This document shows, one piece after another, positions 8,105 to 16,252 of a stretch of DNA of 24,638 nucleotides. Both the position numbers and the translations under genes were made by a program. The DNA comes from CAYQSU01 sp964420325. GTDB lineage: Bacteria; Pseudomonadota; Alphaproteobacteria; Rhodospirillales; Defluviicoccaceae. The notes beneath the pieces are model-generated. The model had not been told where the DNA came from, did not search any database, and saw only the letters and a program-made list of their open reading frames with translations. Where the stretch lies: NCBI GenBank assembly GCA_964420325.1, contig CAYQSU010000052.1, positions 1 to 24,638 on the forward strand. Direction: 5' to 3'. Position 1 is the stretch's first letter. The number at the start of each line of letters is the position of its first letter.

Positions 8105-8971
8105 ATGGCCGATGCAAGCCGAACGATAGCGTTCCAGGGCGCGCCCGGCGCCTATTCCGATCTCGCCTGCCGGGTGTCGCGGCCGGAGATGGAGACGCTG
8201 GCCTGCCGGTCCTTCGAGGACGCGTTCGCCGCCGTCCTCGAGCGCAAGGCGTCACTGGCGATGATCCCGATTGAGAACTCCGTCGCCGGCCGTGTCGCCG
8301 ACATCCATCATCTGCTGCCAAGCTCCGGTCTGCACATCATCGGTGAACACTACCAGCGGGTGAACCACCACCTGCTCGCGGTAAAGGGCGCCCGCATCGA
8401 CGGACTCACCCACGTCCACAGCCACATCCATGCCCTCAACCAGTGCCGGCTGCTGATCCGGAAACTCGGCGTCGAGCCGGTGGTCCACGTCGACACCGCC
8501 GGCGCGGCGGCCGAGATCGCCCACAGGGGCGACACCACACAGGCGGTGATCGCATCCGAGTTGGCCGGCGAGGTCCACGGCCTCGTCAGCCTGCGCGCCA
8601 ACATCGAGGATGCCGAGCACAACACAACGCGCTTCCTGATCATGGCGCGCGAGGCGATCGTTCCCCACCCCAAGTCCGGCCCGGTGATGACCAGTTTCGT
8701 CTTCCGGGTGCGCAACGTGCCGGCGGCGCTCTACAAGGCCCTCGGCGGATTCGCCACCAACGGCGTCAACATGACCAAGCTCGAGAGCTATCTCGTCGGC
8801 GGCCGCTTCAACGCCGCCCAGTTCTACGCCGAGGTCGAGGGCCACCCGGAGCACCGCGGGCTTCGCCTCGCCTTCGAGGAGCTGGACTTCTTCTCCCGCG
8901 AGGTCAGGATCCTCGGCGTCTATCCGCAGCACCCCTATCGCCTCCAGGGCGAGCCCGAGGACGAGGAATAG
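8105..8971 (+). CDS. pheA: Prephenate dehydratase
   Basis: A 288-residue enzyme converting prephenate to phenylpyruvate in phenylalanine synthesis. The catalytic domain spans about residues 6-185: FQGAPGAYSD at 10-19, IPIENSVAGRV at 54-64 and the catalytic NTTRF at 173-177. A C-terminal ACT domain (about 195-275) should bind phenylalanine for feedback control; it contains NMTKLESYLVGG, where the classical ESRP motif is altered, as is usual in alphaproteobacterial forms. There is no chorismate mutase domain. I prefer the ATG (MADASRTIAFQG); a GTG at 8090 in the same frame would add five residues. It follows kdsB by fewer than 20 nt and probably shares its transcript. It ends five bases from the convergent acetyltransferase gene. 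Confidence 0.94.
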   Translation: MADASRTIAFQGAPGAYSDLACRVSRPEMETLACRSFEDAFAAVLERKASLAMIPIENSVAGRVADIHHLLPSSGLHIIGEHYQRVNHHLLAVKGARIDGLTHVHSHIHALNQCRLLIRKLGVEPVVHVDTAGAAAEIAHRGDTTQAVIASELAGEVHGLVSLRANIEDAEHNTTRFLIMAREAIVPHPKSGPVMTSFVFRVRNVPAALYKALGGFATNGVNMTKLESYLVGGRFNAAQFYAEVEGHPEHRGLRLAFEELDFFSREVRILGVYPQHPYRLQGEPEDEE

Positions 8972-8976
8972 CCGCG

Positions 8977-9525
8977 CTAAGGCGCCCTGCCGGCGTCGGT
9001 GCGGGTGCGGAGCTGTGTCAGATCGGTCCAGCCGTAGGCGACCTCGTGCAGCACCGTGTTCCAGATCGCCTCGTCCCGCTCGGCGACCCGCTTGCCGCCC
9101 ATGGTCTCGTAGAAGAACCGCGATGGGTTCTCGGCCAACACCCAGACGACGGCCGAGGTCATGCCGCGCGTGACCAGCGCCGCGAACAGCCGCCGCAACA
9201 ACCGGCTGCCGATTCCCGCATCCTGAAAGCCGGGATCGACGTAGAGCGTGTACACCTCGCCCGTGTGCGGCAGCCGGGTATTGCGGGCGCGGCCGCAGCT
9301 GCCGAACCCGACGATGCCGCGCTCGTGCAATTCCGCAACCAGGATGACCTCCCGGCTTCCCTTCTTGGCGATGAGGCGAGCCCACTGCGCGGTCTGGCTT
9401 CGCCGGCTCATCTTGATCAAAACGTCGTCGGGGATCAGGCCGGCATAGCTGCTGCGCCACGAGTCCACGTGGACGCGGGCGATGGCGGGCGCGTCGGCGG
9501 CGCGGGCGTCTCGAATCGTGAGCAT
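8977..9525 (-). CDS. GNAT family N-acetyltransferase
   Basis: A 182-residue acetyl-CoA-dependent acetyltransferase of unknown substrate. The N-terminus IRDARAADAPAIARVHVDSW is the usual GNAT beginning. Motif A, which binds the acetyl-CoA pyrophosphate, is LYVDPGFQDAGIGSRLL at 94-110. WVLAENPSRFFYETMGGK at about 128-145 is motif B. The last 25 or so residues (QLRTRTDAGRAP) are likely disordered. A strikingly complete anti-SD match (AAAGGAGGAG, 9545-9554) sits about 19 nt from the chosen ATG, further than normal. No alternative in-frame start lies closer, so AAGAAGAG just upstream may be the working site. It lies downstream of the patatin gene with a gap of about 110 nt and may be co-transcribed with it. 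Confidence 0.88.
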   Translation of the reverse strand: MLTIRDARAADAPAIARVHVDSWRSSYAGLIPDDVLIKMSRRSQTAQWARLIAKKGSREVILVAELHERGIVGFGSCGRARNTRLPHTGEVYTLYVDPGFQDAGIGSRLLRRLFAALVTRGMTSAVVWVLAENPSRFFYETMGGKRVAERDEAIWNTVLHEVAYGWTDLTQLRTRTDAGRAP

Positions 9526-9634
9526 CGGGGCTCTTCTTGCTGCTCTCCTCCTTTCTCTATGAATACCTCATGACGGCGCCGAATGGGAGACCTGCAAGCC
9601 GAATCTTTTCGCGGCCCCCGGGACCTCCGAAGGT

Positions 9635-12100
9635 TTACGACCCCGAAGGGGCCCAGGCGCAGTCGCCGCCGGAGCGGGTCCCGCCCTCGCGCCCGAAGAC
9701 GCTCGTTCCGACGTGGTGGCCGAGGGCGCGGTAGCACTCGAACTGCTCCTCGTCGAAGAACTGGTCGCCCGTCGTCTCGTGCGGGAAGGTCGGGTGGGTC
9801 GCCTTGTAGTGCTTGATGTACGTCCCCTCGTCGCAGCTCAGCGACGACTTGACGTAGACGATCAGCCCGAGCCTGCCGCGGCCGTAGTCGATGGTGCCGA
9901 GCGCGTGATGGCGGGTGCCGTTGCGGATGCCGCGCAGGTGCTGCTGGTCCATCCACATCTGATAGCCAAAATCGATCCTGACCAGCCGGATGACGTTGGC
10001 GAGCGCCTTGAACCGGAACTCGGGATCGCATTCGGCGTCGCCGACTAGGATGATGCGGCACTGCCTGCGGACCAGCTCGTAGGCCCCGAGATTCTCGATG
10101 TGGCCGCCGTCCGTCACGTTCACCTGCATGAAGTTCGCCCTGAGCTGCTGGCCCATCTCGCGGAAGAGCGCGAAGGATCCCACCGCGAACCTCGCGGCAA
10201 GCCACCGGAAGAGCGGTGTCCGCGCGCCCGCCGCCCGCGCGATGTGCCCCGGATTGGGCAGCCAGTAGCCGAGGCGGACGTTGAGGAAGGCGAGCAGCAC
10301 CACCAGCGGCCGGTAGGTCGATGTCCCCATGTTCGGGGCCGCTGCCGCGCCTGAGATCGCCATGGCAGTGGCCAGGTCGACGTGCGAATCGGCCATCTCC
10401 ATCTCCTCGGTCCGGCAGTAGCCGGTGCGCCGGCCGCCGATGAAGAGCTTGCTGAAGATGAAGAACGAGGCGTTGCGGCCGCGCAGGTTGTCTTCCTCCC
10501 TCGCGGCCTTGGTGATGTTCACGGTGGCGTTGACCAGGTGATAGGGGCTGTAGTCGGTGTCGAGGCTCGACAACAACAGCTTCTCGTTGTGCGGCAGGTC
10601 GCCGCCGAACGGCCTCGGCGCGGGCCTGCCCCCGGCGTCGGCTGCTGCGCCGGGATCCGCACTACCGTCGGGGTTCGACTCGCCATGGGCGTAGCGGAAG
10701 ATGTAGGCCTTGCTCAGGCGGTCGCGGTAGAAGTCGTGCATCGACGTGATGTTGACGTTGAAGGCGATGGTGGTCACGGCGACCACGGCCGTGCCGGCCG
10801 CCATGTAGGCGAACCCCACCTGCAGGCTCACGTCGTCTCCAGGGCCGAACGCCGACCGGCCGGTGATCCGTTCGATGACCCAGGCCCCGAGCGAGGCGCC
10901 GGGAACGCCTTCGGCGAACAGCGTCGCCGGGAAGAAGCCCCAGCGACAGAGGTTGAGGTAGATCAGCCAGAAGACGACCGGCAACAGAAAGCCGATCGCC
11001 GCCATGCCGATCTTACCCGAGAGGCGGTCGAGACGGCCGGCGAAACGCCCGGCGAGGAAGGTCACGCCGACGGACACCGAGGCTATGATGCCGGTCACCT
11101 CCTCCCACAGGTGGCGGAGGTCGGAGACGGCGGCAAGGGCTGCGATGATTACCGGCTGCGCCTCGATGAAGGCGATGGCGAGGATGTTCGCGAGCAGAAA
11201 TCCGAGAAAGCCGCGCGTGAAGTTGTCCCGCCAGGTCCAGCTGTCCAGTCGGCGGAAGGAGGAAACGGAGCAGAGGACGACGTGGATCAGGCCACCCGCG
11301 ACGAACAGCGCCGTGGCGATCAGGGTCAGGGAGAACTGATGGGCGTAGTCGGTATCGGGCAGCCAGCGGCCGGGCCGGGGCAGCGGCACCGGCTCCATCA
11401 GCACCAAAGAGAGCCCCGCCAGCACCACCAGCACCGGCAGAATGATCAGCGCGTTGACGACGAGGCCGCGCAGGAACAGCGCCGGGATGCGCATCCACTC
11501 AAGGAAGCCGTTGACGGCGAGATACCGCGAATGGTTGCGCAGGTGCCGGAACACCGCGGGTTCCGGTTCGCCGCTCCGGTGGGTGAACGGGAACTCCGGG
11601 TGGCCATCGTCGTCCTTGGGCAGATCGCGCCAGCGGCTGTAGAGGGAGCTCAGGCACGAGCCGATATAGCCGCCGCCGGACACCGTCGAGAGGTAGTCGA
11701 TCCGCTTGAACAGGCCGTTCTCGGCCAGGGCCTGCAGGAGCCCGAGGTTGAAGGTCGCCGAGCGGATGCCGCCGCCGGAGAGCGCGAGCCCCACGAGCCC
11801 TTCGTGAAAGGCCTCACCGCGGTCGCGTCTCCGCTCGCCTTCCTCGCGCCACAGCGCCTGCTGACCGGCGCCGGTGAGCATTTCCGGCCTGACCTCGCCG
11901 GCGGTCTCGCCCTCGGTCTCGAACAGGTGCGGACAGGCGTTGATCAGCTCGACGAGGAGCTCCTGGTCGCCGCGATGGTCGAGGCCGTAACGGTGCCGAC
12001 GGTTGCGAACCGCCTCCAGCTCTTCGGCCAGGACGACGCTCCGGAAGGCGCCGTCGCGGCGGGTCGGCTTCGAACCCTCTGTCCCCGAGTGACCGTTCAT
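9635..12100 (-). CDS. Large patatin-like protein with an internal multi-pass membrane domain
   Basis: An 821-residue predicted lipid acyl hydrolase of the patatin superfamily. The oxyanion-hole motif SGGGIRSATFNLG is at 108-120. The nucleophile elbow is STVSGGGYIG (138-147), with Ser141 as the candidate nucleophile; the first Gly of the usual GxSxG is Thr here. The partner Asp is D664 in TDGGHIENLGAYEL. Between them lie about 520 residues, including about six hydrophobic segments near 206-236, 256-280, 296-325, 333-352, 364-385 and 424-450, then a soluble region. The catalytic halves would meet at the membrane surface. The start ATG has GGGGGAGAG just upstream. No signal peptide is seen. Large membrane patatin-like proteins of this pattern exist in other bacteria, but function is usually unassigned; phospholipase activity is an inference. 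It lies between nudC and the acetyltransferase on the same strand. Confidence 0.85.
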   Translation of the reverse strand: MNGHSGTEGSKPTRRDGAFRSVVLAEELEAVRNRRHRYGLDHRGDQELLVELINACPHLFETEGETAGEVRPEMLTGAGQQALWREEGERRRDRGEAFHEGLVGLALSGGGIRSATFNLGLLQALAENGLFKRIDYLSTVSGGGYIGSCLSSLYSRWRDLPKDDDGHPEFPFTHRSGEPEPAVFRHLRNHSRYLAVNGFLEWMRIPALFLRGLVVNALIILPVLVVLAGLSLVLMEPVPLPRPGRWLPDTDYAHQFSLTLIATALFVAGGLIHVVLCSVSSFRRLDSWTWRDNFTRGFLGFLLANILAIAFIEAQPVIIAALAAVSDLRHLWEEVTGIIASVSVGVTFLAGRFAGRLDRLSGKIGMAAIGFLLPVVFWLIYLNLCRWGFFPATLFAEGVPGASLGAWVIERITGRSAFGPGDDVSLQVGFAYMAAGTAVVAVTTIAFNVNITSMHDFYRDRLSKAYIFRYAHGESNPDGSADPGAAADAGGRPAPRPFGGDLPHNEKLLLSSLDTDYSPYHLVNATVNITKAAREEDNLRGRNASFFIFSKLFIGGRRTGYCRTEEMEMADSHVDLATAMAISGAAAAPNMGTSTYRPLVVLLAFLNVRLGYWLPNPGHIARAAGARTPLFRWLAARFAVGSFALFREMGQQLRANFMQVNVTDGGHIENLGAYELVRRQCRIILVGDAECDPEFRFKALANVIRLVRIDFGYQMWMDQQHLRGIRNGTRHHALGTIDYGRGRLGLIVYVKSSLSCDEGTYIKHYKATHPTFPHETTGDQFFDEEQFECYRALGHHVGTSVFGREGGTRSGGDCAWAPSGS

Positions 12101-12209
12101 CCGCTCTCCCCCTGTTTCGTTGTGCGGCCCCCGCGGGCGAGGCGCGGCCGGAGCGGCAGTCTAACCCAATCGCGGGGCGCCGCGCACAGTCATGTCGAAA
12201 TCCCGGCGC

Positions 12210-13142
12210 TCAGGCGCCCGCCTCCGTCAGCCACTCCTCGACCAGAAGGCGGGCGATCGAATCGATCCGCGGTAAGCGCCGGGCGGTGCCGTCGAATCGG
12301 CCGATGTCGGCGCGGGTGAACCACATGGCGTCCTCGAGCTCGTCCCTCAACACGGTGATCGCCGCCGCTTCCCCTGTCTCGGCGCGAAATCCGAGCATCA
12401 GCGATGACGGGAACGGCCACGGTTGCGATCCCCGGTAGCGCACGGCTGCGACTTCGATCCCGGTCTCCTCCCTGACCTCGCGCGCGACCGCCTCCTCCAG
12501 GCTTTCGCCCGGCTCGACGAAGCCGGCCAGCGTCGAGTACATGCCGCGGGGCCAGCGCGGCTGGCGTGCCAGGAGGCACGCGCCGCCGTCCGCACCGGGC
12601 CGGGTCACCAGCATGATCACCGCCGGGTCGGTGCGCGGGAAGTGCTCCGCCCGGCACGCCTCGTTCAGGCACACCCTGAGGTGCCCGCCGTCGCGGCTTT
12701 GGGTCGGATGCCCGCAGACGCCGCAGAAGCGATGGCGCCGATGCCAGTAGAGGATGCCGCGGGCGTAGGCGAGGAGTGCCGCCTCGTCGGCGTCCATCAC
12801 CGGCCCCATCCGCCGCAGGTCGGCGAGCTCGACGCCGGCCGCGAGCCGCCCCAGGCGATCCTGCTCCCAGTTCGAGACGTCGGCAGCGAACCACGCGCTG
12901 TCCCCTCCGTCCCGGCCGAGAAACACGATGCCGTCGGATCCCGCACCGGGGTTCGTGACCGCCGACGGCGCGACGGCAAGGGCGCGCGGCGGATCGCCGG
13001 CAACGAACAGGCTGCGGTCGCGCCACAGCGGCACCACGCGGCTTGTGGGGTCGGCCTGCCGATCGGCGAGCCAGCCTTCGTCCCGCCGGCTCTCGGCGGC
13101 CCGATCCAGGCGGCATCCGGCGTAGCACGGCCGTGCGAACAT
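12210..13142 (-). CDS. nudC: NADH pyrophosphatase / NAD-cap decapping Nudix hydrolase
   Basis: A 310-residue Nudix enzyme that splits NAD(H) to NMN(H) plus AMP and, in E. coli, removes NAD caps from RNA. A zinc ribbon uses C140, C143, C158 and C163 (FCGVCGHPTQ and VCLNEAC). The Nudix box GX5EX7REUXEEXGU is complete at 207-229, starting GFVEPGES and ending REVREETGI. It is followed by SQPWPFPSS (239-247), the motif that defines the NADH-pyrophosphatase subfamily. The start was placed at MFARPCYAG, because upstream in-frame codons overlap the promoter region of the divergent lipoprotein gene and carry low-complexity sequence. nudC next to the SRP RNA and dnaX is a familiar alphaproteobacterial neighbourhood. 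Confidence 0.92.
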   Translation of the reverse strand: MFARPCYAGCRLDRAAESRRDEGWLADRQADPTSRVVPLWRDRSLFVAGDPPRALAVAPSAVTNPGAGSDGIVFLGRDGGDSAWFAADVSNWEQDRLGRLAAGVELADLRRMGPVMDADEAALLAYARGILYWHRRHRFCGVCGHPTQSRDGGHLRVCLNEACRAEHFPRTDPAVIMLVTRPGADGGACLLARQPRWPRGMYSTLAGFVEPGESLEEAVAREVREETGIEVAAVRYRGSQPWPFPSSLMLGFRAETGEAAAITVLRDELEDAMWFTRADIGRFDGTARRLPRIDSIARLLVEEWLTEAGA

Positions 13143-13222
13143 GGGCGCACCCTGCCACACGGCGTCGGCATCGGCAACGCCGCCGCCGCGGCCGGCATGG
13201 CCCGAACGGGGCAACAAACGCG

Positions 13223-13251
13223 TTGCCGCTCGCATGGCCGGTTGCTACACT
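13223..13251 (+). promoter_or_regulatory. Candidate sigma-70-type promoter of the lipoprotein gene
   Basis: TTGCCG and TACACT are separated by exactly 17 nt, each box matching four of six consensus bases. Transcription would begin near 13258. That leaves almost no leader before the ATG at 13261, but about 40 nt before the GTG at 13300, which has a strong ribosome site. This supports the GTG start. Confidence 0.5.
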
Positions 13252-13299
13252 CTCGCCGCGATGAACGGGAGCGCGGCCGACCAGGGAAGGGGCTACGGC

Positions 13300-13794
13300 G
13301 TGAGATGGTTGAGCTCATTGGGCGTGGCGCTGGTCGTGGCGCTGTCGATGTCGGCGTGTTCGACCTGGGAATGGGCAACGTCGCCGTTCACCCACTCCTG
13401 CGTCGCCGACGCCGAAACGGTTCTGGCCGGGGTCGACTGGGCCGAGGCGCCGGTCGTCGAGGTCCGCATCCGTCAGGACCAGTTCAACCCGATGGTGCTC
13501 GGTCTCTTGCAGAACCGGCCGTACGTGCTGCGCATCATCAACGGGGATGCCAGCGGACACGCGTTCCATGCCCCGGACTTCTTCCAGACGGCCGCCGTCG
13601 ACAGCGTGGTGGTGGCGGGAGAGCCGCTCGCCGACCGCTGCCCCCGAAGCGTATACGTTCCCGGCGGAGCGACCGCCGAGGTGCGCCTGATGCCGACGCT
13701 GGACGGTCGCTACGACCTCGTCGATCAGACTTTCTTCCTTGACCTAGACGTGCGGGTGTCCGGCGACGGCATCGGCGCCATCTATGTGCGATAG
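13300..13794 (+). CDS. Cupredoxin-like lipoprotein
   Basis: A 164-residue exported lipoprotein. The signal peptide is MRWLSSLGVALVVALSMSAC, with a lipobox LSMSAC ending at Cys20. The region from about 50 to 150 has the beta-strand pattern of a cupredoxin fold (EVRIRQDQFNP, YVLRIINGDASGHAFHAPDFF, VYVPGGATAEVRLMP, GRYDLV). H87 and H90 in GHAFHAP and C114 could be metal ligands. However, the C-terminal Cys-His-Met loop of type I copper proteins is missing: YDLVDQTFF stands where a Cys-containing loop would be. Copper binding is therefore doubtful. The GTG start was chosen for AGGGAAGGGG at 13283-13292; an ATG at 13261 would add 13 polar residues ahead of the signal peptide. It is divergent from nudC and just upstream of the SRP RNA. 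No function is assigned. Confidence 0.8.
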   Translation: MRWLSSLGVALVVALSMSACSTWEWATSPFTHSCVADAETVLAGVDWAEAPVVEVRIRQDQFNPMVLGLLQNRPYVLRIINGDASGHAFHAPDFFQTAAVDSVVVAGEPLADRCPRSVYVPGGATAEVRLMPTLDGRYDLVDQTFFLDLDVRVSGDGIGAIYVR

Positions 13795-13814
13795 CTGAGG
13801 CCGCGCGGCTTCGC

Positions 13815-13845
13815 TTGCGCGACGGCCCCCTCCCGCTGCTATAGT
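13815..13845 (+). promoter_or_regulatory. Promoter of the SRP RNA gene
   Basis: The -10 box TATAGT (13840-13845) lies 6-7 nt before the G-rich first base of the RNA, exactly where initiation would give the observed 5' stem. The best -35 is TTGCGC (13815-13820), with a long 19-nt spacer, so that half is less certain. The sequence just upstream is GC-rich and holds the end of the lipoprotein gene. Confidence 0.5.
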
Positions 13846-13850
13846 GGCGT

Positions 13851-13948
13851 CGGGAGGCTGGCGGCGGACGGGTCCCTCGCCAAATCGGTCAGGTCCGGAA
13901 GGAAGCAGCCGTAACGAGCCCGACCCGGGTTGACCGTCCAGTCTCCCG
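13851..13948 (+). ncRNA. ffs: Signal recognition particle RNA, small bacterial (4.5S) type
   Basis: The universally conserved Ffh-binding hairpin is present: GGTCCGGAAGGAAGCAGCC with the GGAA tetraloop and asymmetric internal loop, at about 13892-13910. The ends pair: GGGAGGCTGG (13852-13861) with CCAGTCTCCC (13938-13947), allowing one G-U. This closes a single long hairpin of about 96 nt, the standard form without an Alu domain in Gram-negative bacteria. The RNA guides ribosomes making membrane proteins to FtsY at the membrane. A TATAGT box sits just upstream, and dnaX begins about 50 nt downstream. Exact ends are set by the stem and may be off by a few bases. Confidence 0.95.
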
Positions 13949-13997
13949 CCTCGACGGCGCACGCAAGCGACAACCCTCGGGCAGCCGCCGCCAGCCG

Positions 13998-15764
13998 ATG
14001 ATCGACGACGACACCCGCCCTCAACAGGCACCGCACTTCCGGGTTCTCGCCCGCCGCTATCGGCCGACGACGTTCGATCAGGTGATCGGCCAGGACGCCC
14101 TGGTGCGGACGCTCACCAACGCGCTGAGGTCGGGCCGCATCGCCCATGCCTACATGCTCGCGGGCGTGCGCGGCGTCGGCAAGACGACGACGGCGAGGCT
14201 CATCGCCCGCGCGCTCAACTGCGTCGGCGAGGACGGGCAGGGCGGCCCGACGCCGGAGCCGTGCGGCGTCTGCCCCCACTGCCGGGCGATTGCCGAGGAC
14301 CGCCACGTCGACGTGCTCGAGATGGACGCGGCGAGCCGCACCGGCGTCGACGACATCCGCGACCTCATCGATGGCGTGCGCTACCGGCCGACCTCGGCCC
14401 GCTACAAGGTCTACATCGTCGACGAGGTGCACATGCTGTCGAAGAGCGCCTTCAACGCGCTCCTGAAGACGCTGGAGGAGCCGCCCGAGCACGTCCGCTT
14501 CGTGTTCGCCACCACCGAGATCCGCCGCGTGCCGGTCACCGTGCTGTCGCGCTGCCAGCGCTTCGATCTCCGCCGCGTCGATGCCGCGACGCTGGCCCGC
14601 CACCTCGCAGCCATCGTCGCCCGCGAAGGCGTCGAGGTGTCGGCGCCGGCACTTCAGATCATCGCCCGCGCCGCCGACGGCAGCGTTCGGGACGGCCTCT
14701 CGCTCCTCGACCAGGCGATCGCCCATGCCGCCGGTCCGGTCGACGAGGCGATGGTCCGCGAGATGCTCGGGCTCGCCGACCGCACCGTGCTGTTCGATCT
14801 GTTCGACGCGGTGATGGGTGGCGACAGCCCGACCGCGCTGGAACTCGTTGCCGCCCAGCATGCGGCCGGCGCCGATCCGGCCATCGTCATCGAGGACCTG
14901 CTCAACCTCACCCACTGGCTCACGCGCATCAAGGTGGTCCCGGAGACGGCCGAGGCACCCGGCGTGCCCGAGGCCGAGCGGGTCCGCGGCCGGGCGCTGG
15001 CCGACCGGCTGCCGATGGGCGAGCTTGCCCGCGCCTGGCAGATGCTGCTAAAGGGCCTCGCCGAGACGCGGACGGCGCCGGCACCGCTCGAGGCCGCGGA
15101 GATGGTGCTGATCCGCCTCGCCTATGCCGCCCGCCTGCCGACGCCCGCCGAGGCGCTGGCGGGCCTCAAGGACGGCGTCGCCGCACCCCGCGAGCCTGCC
15201 TCGTCGGCCGCCGCCCCGGTCGCCGCGGCGTCGAGCCCCGCGGAGACGATCCCACCGGCGCCGCGGCCGGGACCTTCCGGCCCGACGGCGGCCCTGGCCC
15301 AGCCGCGGCCGGCGGTTCAGCCAGTCGAGGAGCCGGCCGGCATGCCATCGCCTTCGAGCTTCCGCGACGTCGTCGCGCTGGTCGGCCGGCACCAGCAGCC
15401 GGACCTCTACGGCCACCTCATGGGCGGCGTGCACCTCGTCCGGTTCGAGTCCGGCCGCATCGAGCTCAGCCTCGCCGATCACGTGCCGTCGGACCTGCCG
15501 CAACGCTTGAGCCGGTTTCTGTCGACGGTGACCGCGCGTCGCTGGCTGGTCACCGTCTCCCGCGCCGCGGGCGCAACGACGCTGGTCGAGGAGGACCGGG
15601 CCACCGATGTCCGGCGCAAGGCCGAGGCCGCCCGCCATCCCCTGGTCAGGGCCATCCTCGAGACCTTCCCCGGGGCGGTGATCGAAGACGTGCGGGAGCG
15701 ACCGCTTGCGACGGAGGCGGCCGACGCGGCCGCCGCCGATGCCGACGACGCGGACGAGGCATGA
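13998..15764 (+). CDS. dnaX: DNA polymerase III subunit gamma/tau
   Basis: A 588-residue clamp-loader ATPase. The N-terminal AAA+ domain has YRPTTFDQVIGQ at 21-32, Walker A GVRGVGKT at 56-63, zinc-site cysteines C75, C89, C92 and C95, Walker B VYIVDEVHML at 138-147 and the SRC arginine-finger motif at 184-186. It drives loading of the beta clamp. Domains IV-V follow a Pro/Ala-rich linker (about 395-450); the C-terminal domain from about 452 (SFRDVVALVG) should bind the alpha polymerase. The acidic Ala-Asp tail is unusual only in composition. I see no A-rich slippery heptamer of the E. coli type, so a shorter gamma form by frameshifting is not supported. The ATG follows the SRP RNA, a conserved pairing. 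Confidence 0.96.
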   Translation: MIDDDTRPQQAPHFRVLARRYRPTTFDQVIGQDALVRTLTNALRSGRIAHAYMLAGVRGVGKTTTARLIARALNCVGEDGQGGPTPEPCGVCPHCRAIAEDRHVDVLEMDAASRTGVDDIRDLIDGVRYRPTSARYKVYIVDEVHMLSKSAFNALLKTLEEPPEHVRFVFATTEIRRVPVTVLSRCQRFDLRRVDAATLARHLAAIVAREGVEVSAPALQIIARAADGSVRDGLSLLDQAIAHAAGPVDEAMVREMLGLADRTVLFDLFDAVMGGDSPTALELVAAQHAAGADPAIVIEDLLNLTHWLTRIKVVPETAEAPGVPEAERVRGRALADRLPMGELARAWQMLLKGLAETRTAPAPLEAAEMVLIRLAYAARLPTPAEALAGLKDGVAAPREPASSAAAPVAAASSPAETIPPAPRPGPSGPTAALAQPRPAVQPVEEPAGMPSPSSFRDVVALVGRHQQPDLYGHLMGGVHLVRFESGRIELSLADHVPSDLPQRLSRFLSTVTARRWLVTVSRAAGATTLVEEDRATDVRRKAEAARHPLVRAILETFPGAVIEDVRERPLATEAADAAAADADDADEA

Positions 15765-16225
15765 GATTCGAGATCGAGCGGAAGTTCCTGGTGATCGGCG
15801 ACGGCTGGCGGCCGGGACGGCCGGGCACGGCGATCCGCCAGGGTTATCTCTGCGCGCACAAGGCGCAGACGGTGCGGGTGCGCGTCTCCGGCGATCGCGC
15901 CTTCCTCACCGTCAAGGGGGCGCCCAAGGGACTGGCGCGCCCCGAATTCGAGTACGAGATTCCGGCCGCCGACGCCCATGACATGCTCGACCACCTGTGC
16001 CCGCGACCGCTCGTCGAGAAGACCCGCTTCGAGGTCGTCCATGCCGGCATCGGCTGGGTGGTCGACGTCTTCGCCGGCGACAACGAAGGGCTCGTCCTCG
16101 CCGAGGTCGAGCTCGCCCGCGAGGACCAGGCGGTCGAGCTGCCCGACTGGGTCGGCGAGGAGGTGACGGGGGATCCCCGCTACCTCAACGTCAACCTCGC
16201 CCGCCACCCGTTCCGCCGCTGGTAG
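15761..16225 (+). CDS. CYTH-domain protein (triphosphate tunnel metalloenzyme)
   Basis: A 154-residue single-domain CYTH protein. The diagnostic ExExK metal/triphosphate motif is at residues 4-8 (EIERK). Alternating charged strands of the tunnel follow: RQGYLC, TVRVRVSGDRAFLTVKG, EFEYEIP, VEKTRFEV, WVVDVFAGDNEGLVLAEVEL. Such short bacterial CYTH enzymes usually hydrolyse inorganic triphosphate or nucleoside triphosphates; the exact substrate cannot be read here. The length is normal for the short bacterial type without a CHAD domain. The start codon overlaps the dnaX stop as ATGA, so it is probably translated by coupling to dnaX. It is convergent with the sulfotransferase genes, with only about 27 nt between and no obvious terminator. 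Confidence 0.9.
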   Translation: MRFEIERKFLVIGDGWRPGRPGTAIRQGYLCAHKAQTVRVRVSGDRAFLTVKGAPKGLARPEFEYEIPAADAHDMLDHLCPRPLVEKTRFEVVHAGIGWVVDVFAGDNEGLVLAEVELAREDQAVELPDWVGEEVTGDPRYLNVNLARHPFRRW

Positions 16226-16252
16226 GCGGCCCCCGGGCGGCGGCGGACGGCA

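Noticed and set aside
10382..12319. A 645-codon plus-strand open frame opposite the patatin gene, and similar long frames opposite yejF (41-1693) and yejA (3975-5927)
   Set aside because: All mirror a real gene codon for codon, have Arg/Ala/Asp/Val-heavy shadow composition, and lack ribosome sites and recognisable motifs.
14261..15760. A frame running through dnaX and into the CYTH gene, suggesting a longer CYTH protein
   Set aside because: The part inside dnaX is Arg/Pro-rich out-of-frame sequence. The CYTH domain begins exactly at the ATG that overlaps the dnaX stop.
13998..15764. Programmed frameshift in dnaX to make a short gamma subunit
   Set aside because: No A-rich slippery heptamer or following stem-loop was seen; only the full-length product is supported.
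16226..16252. A terminator between the convergent CYTH and sulfotransferase genes
   Set aside because: The 27-nt gap is GC-rich without a proper stem or T run; transcripts may overlap there.
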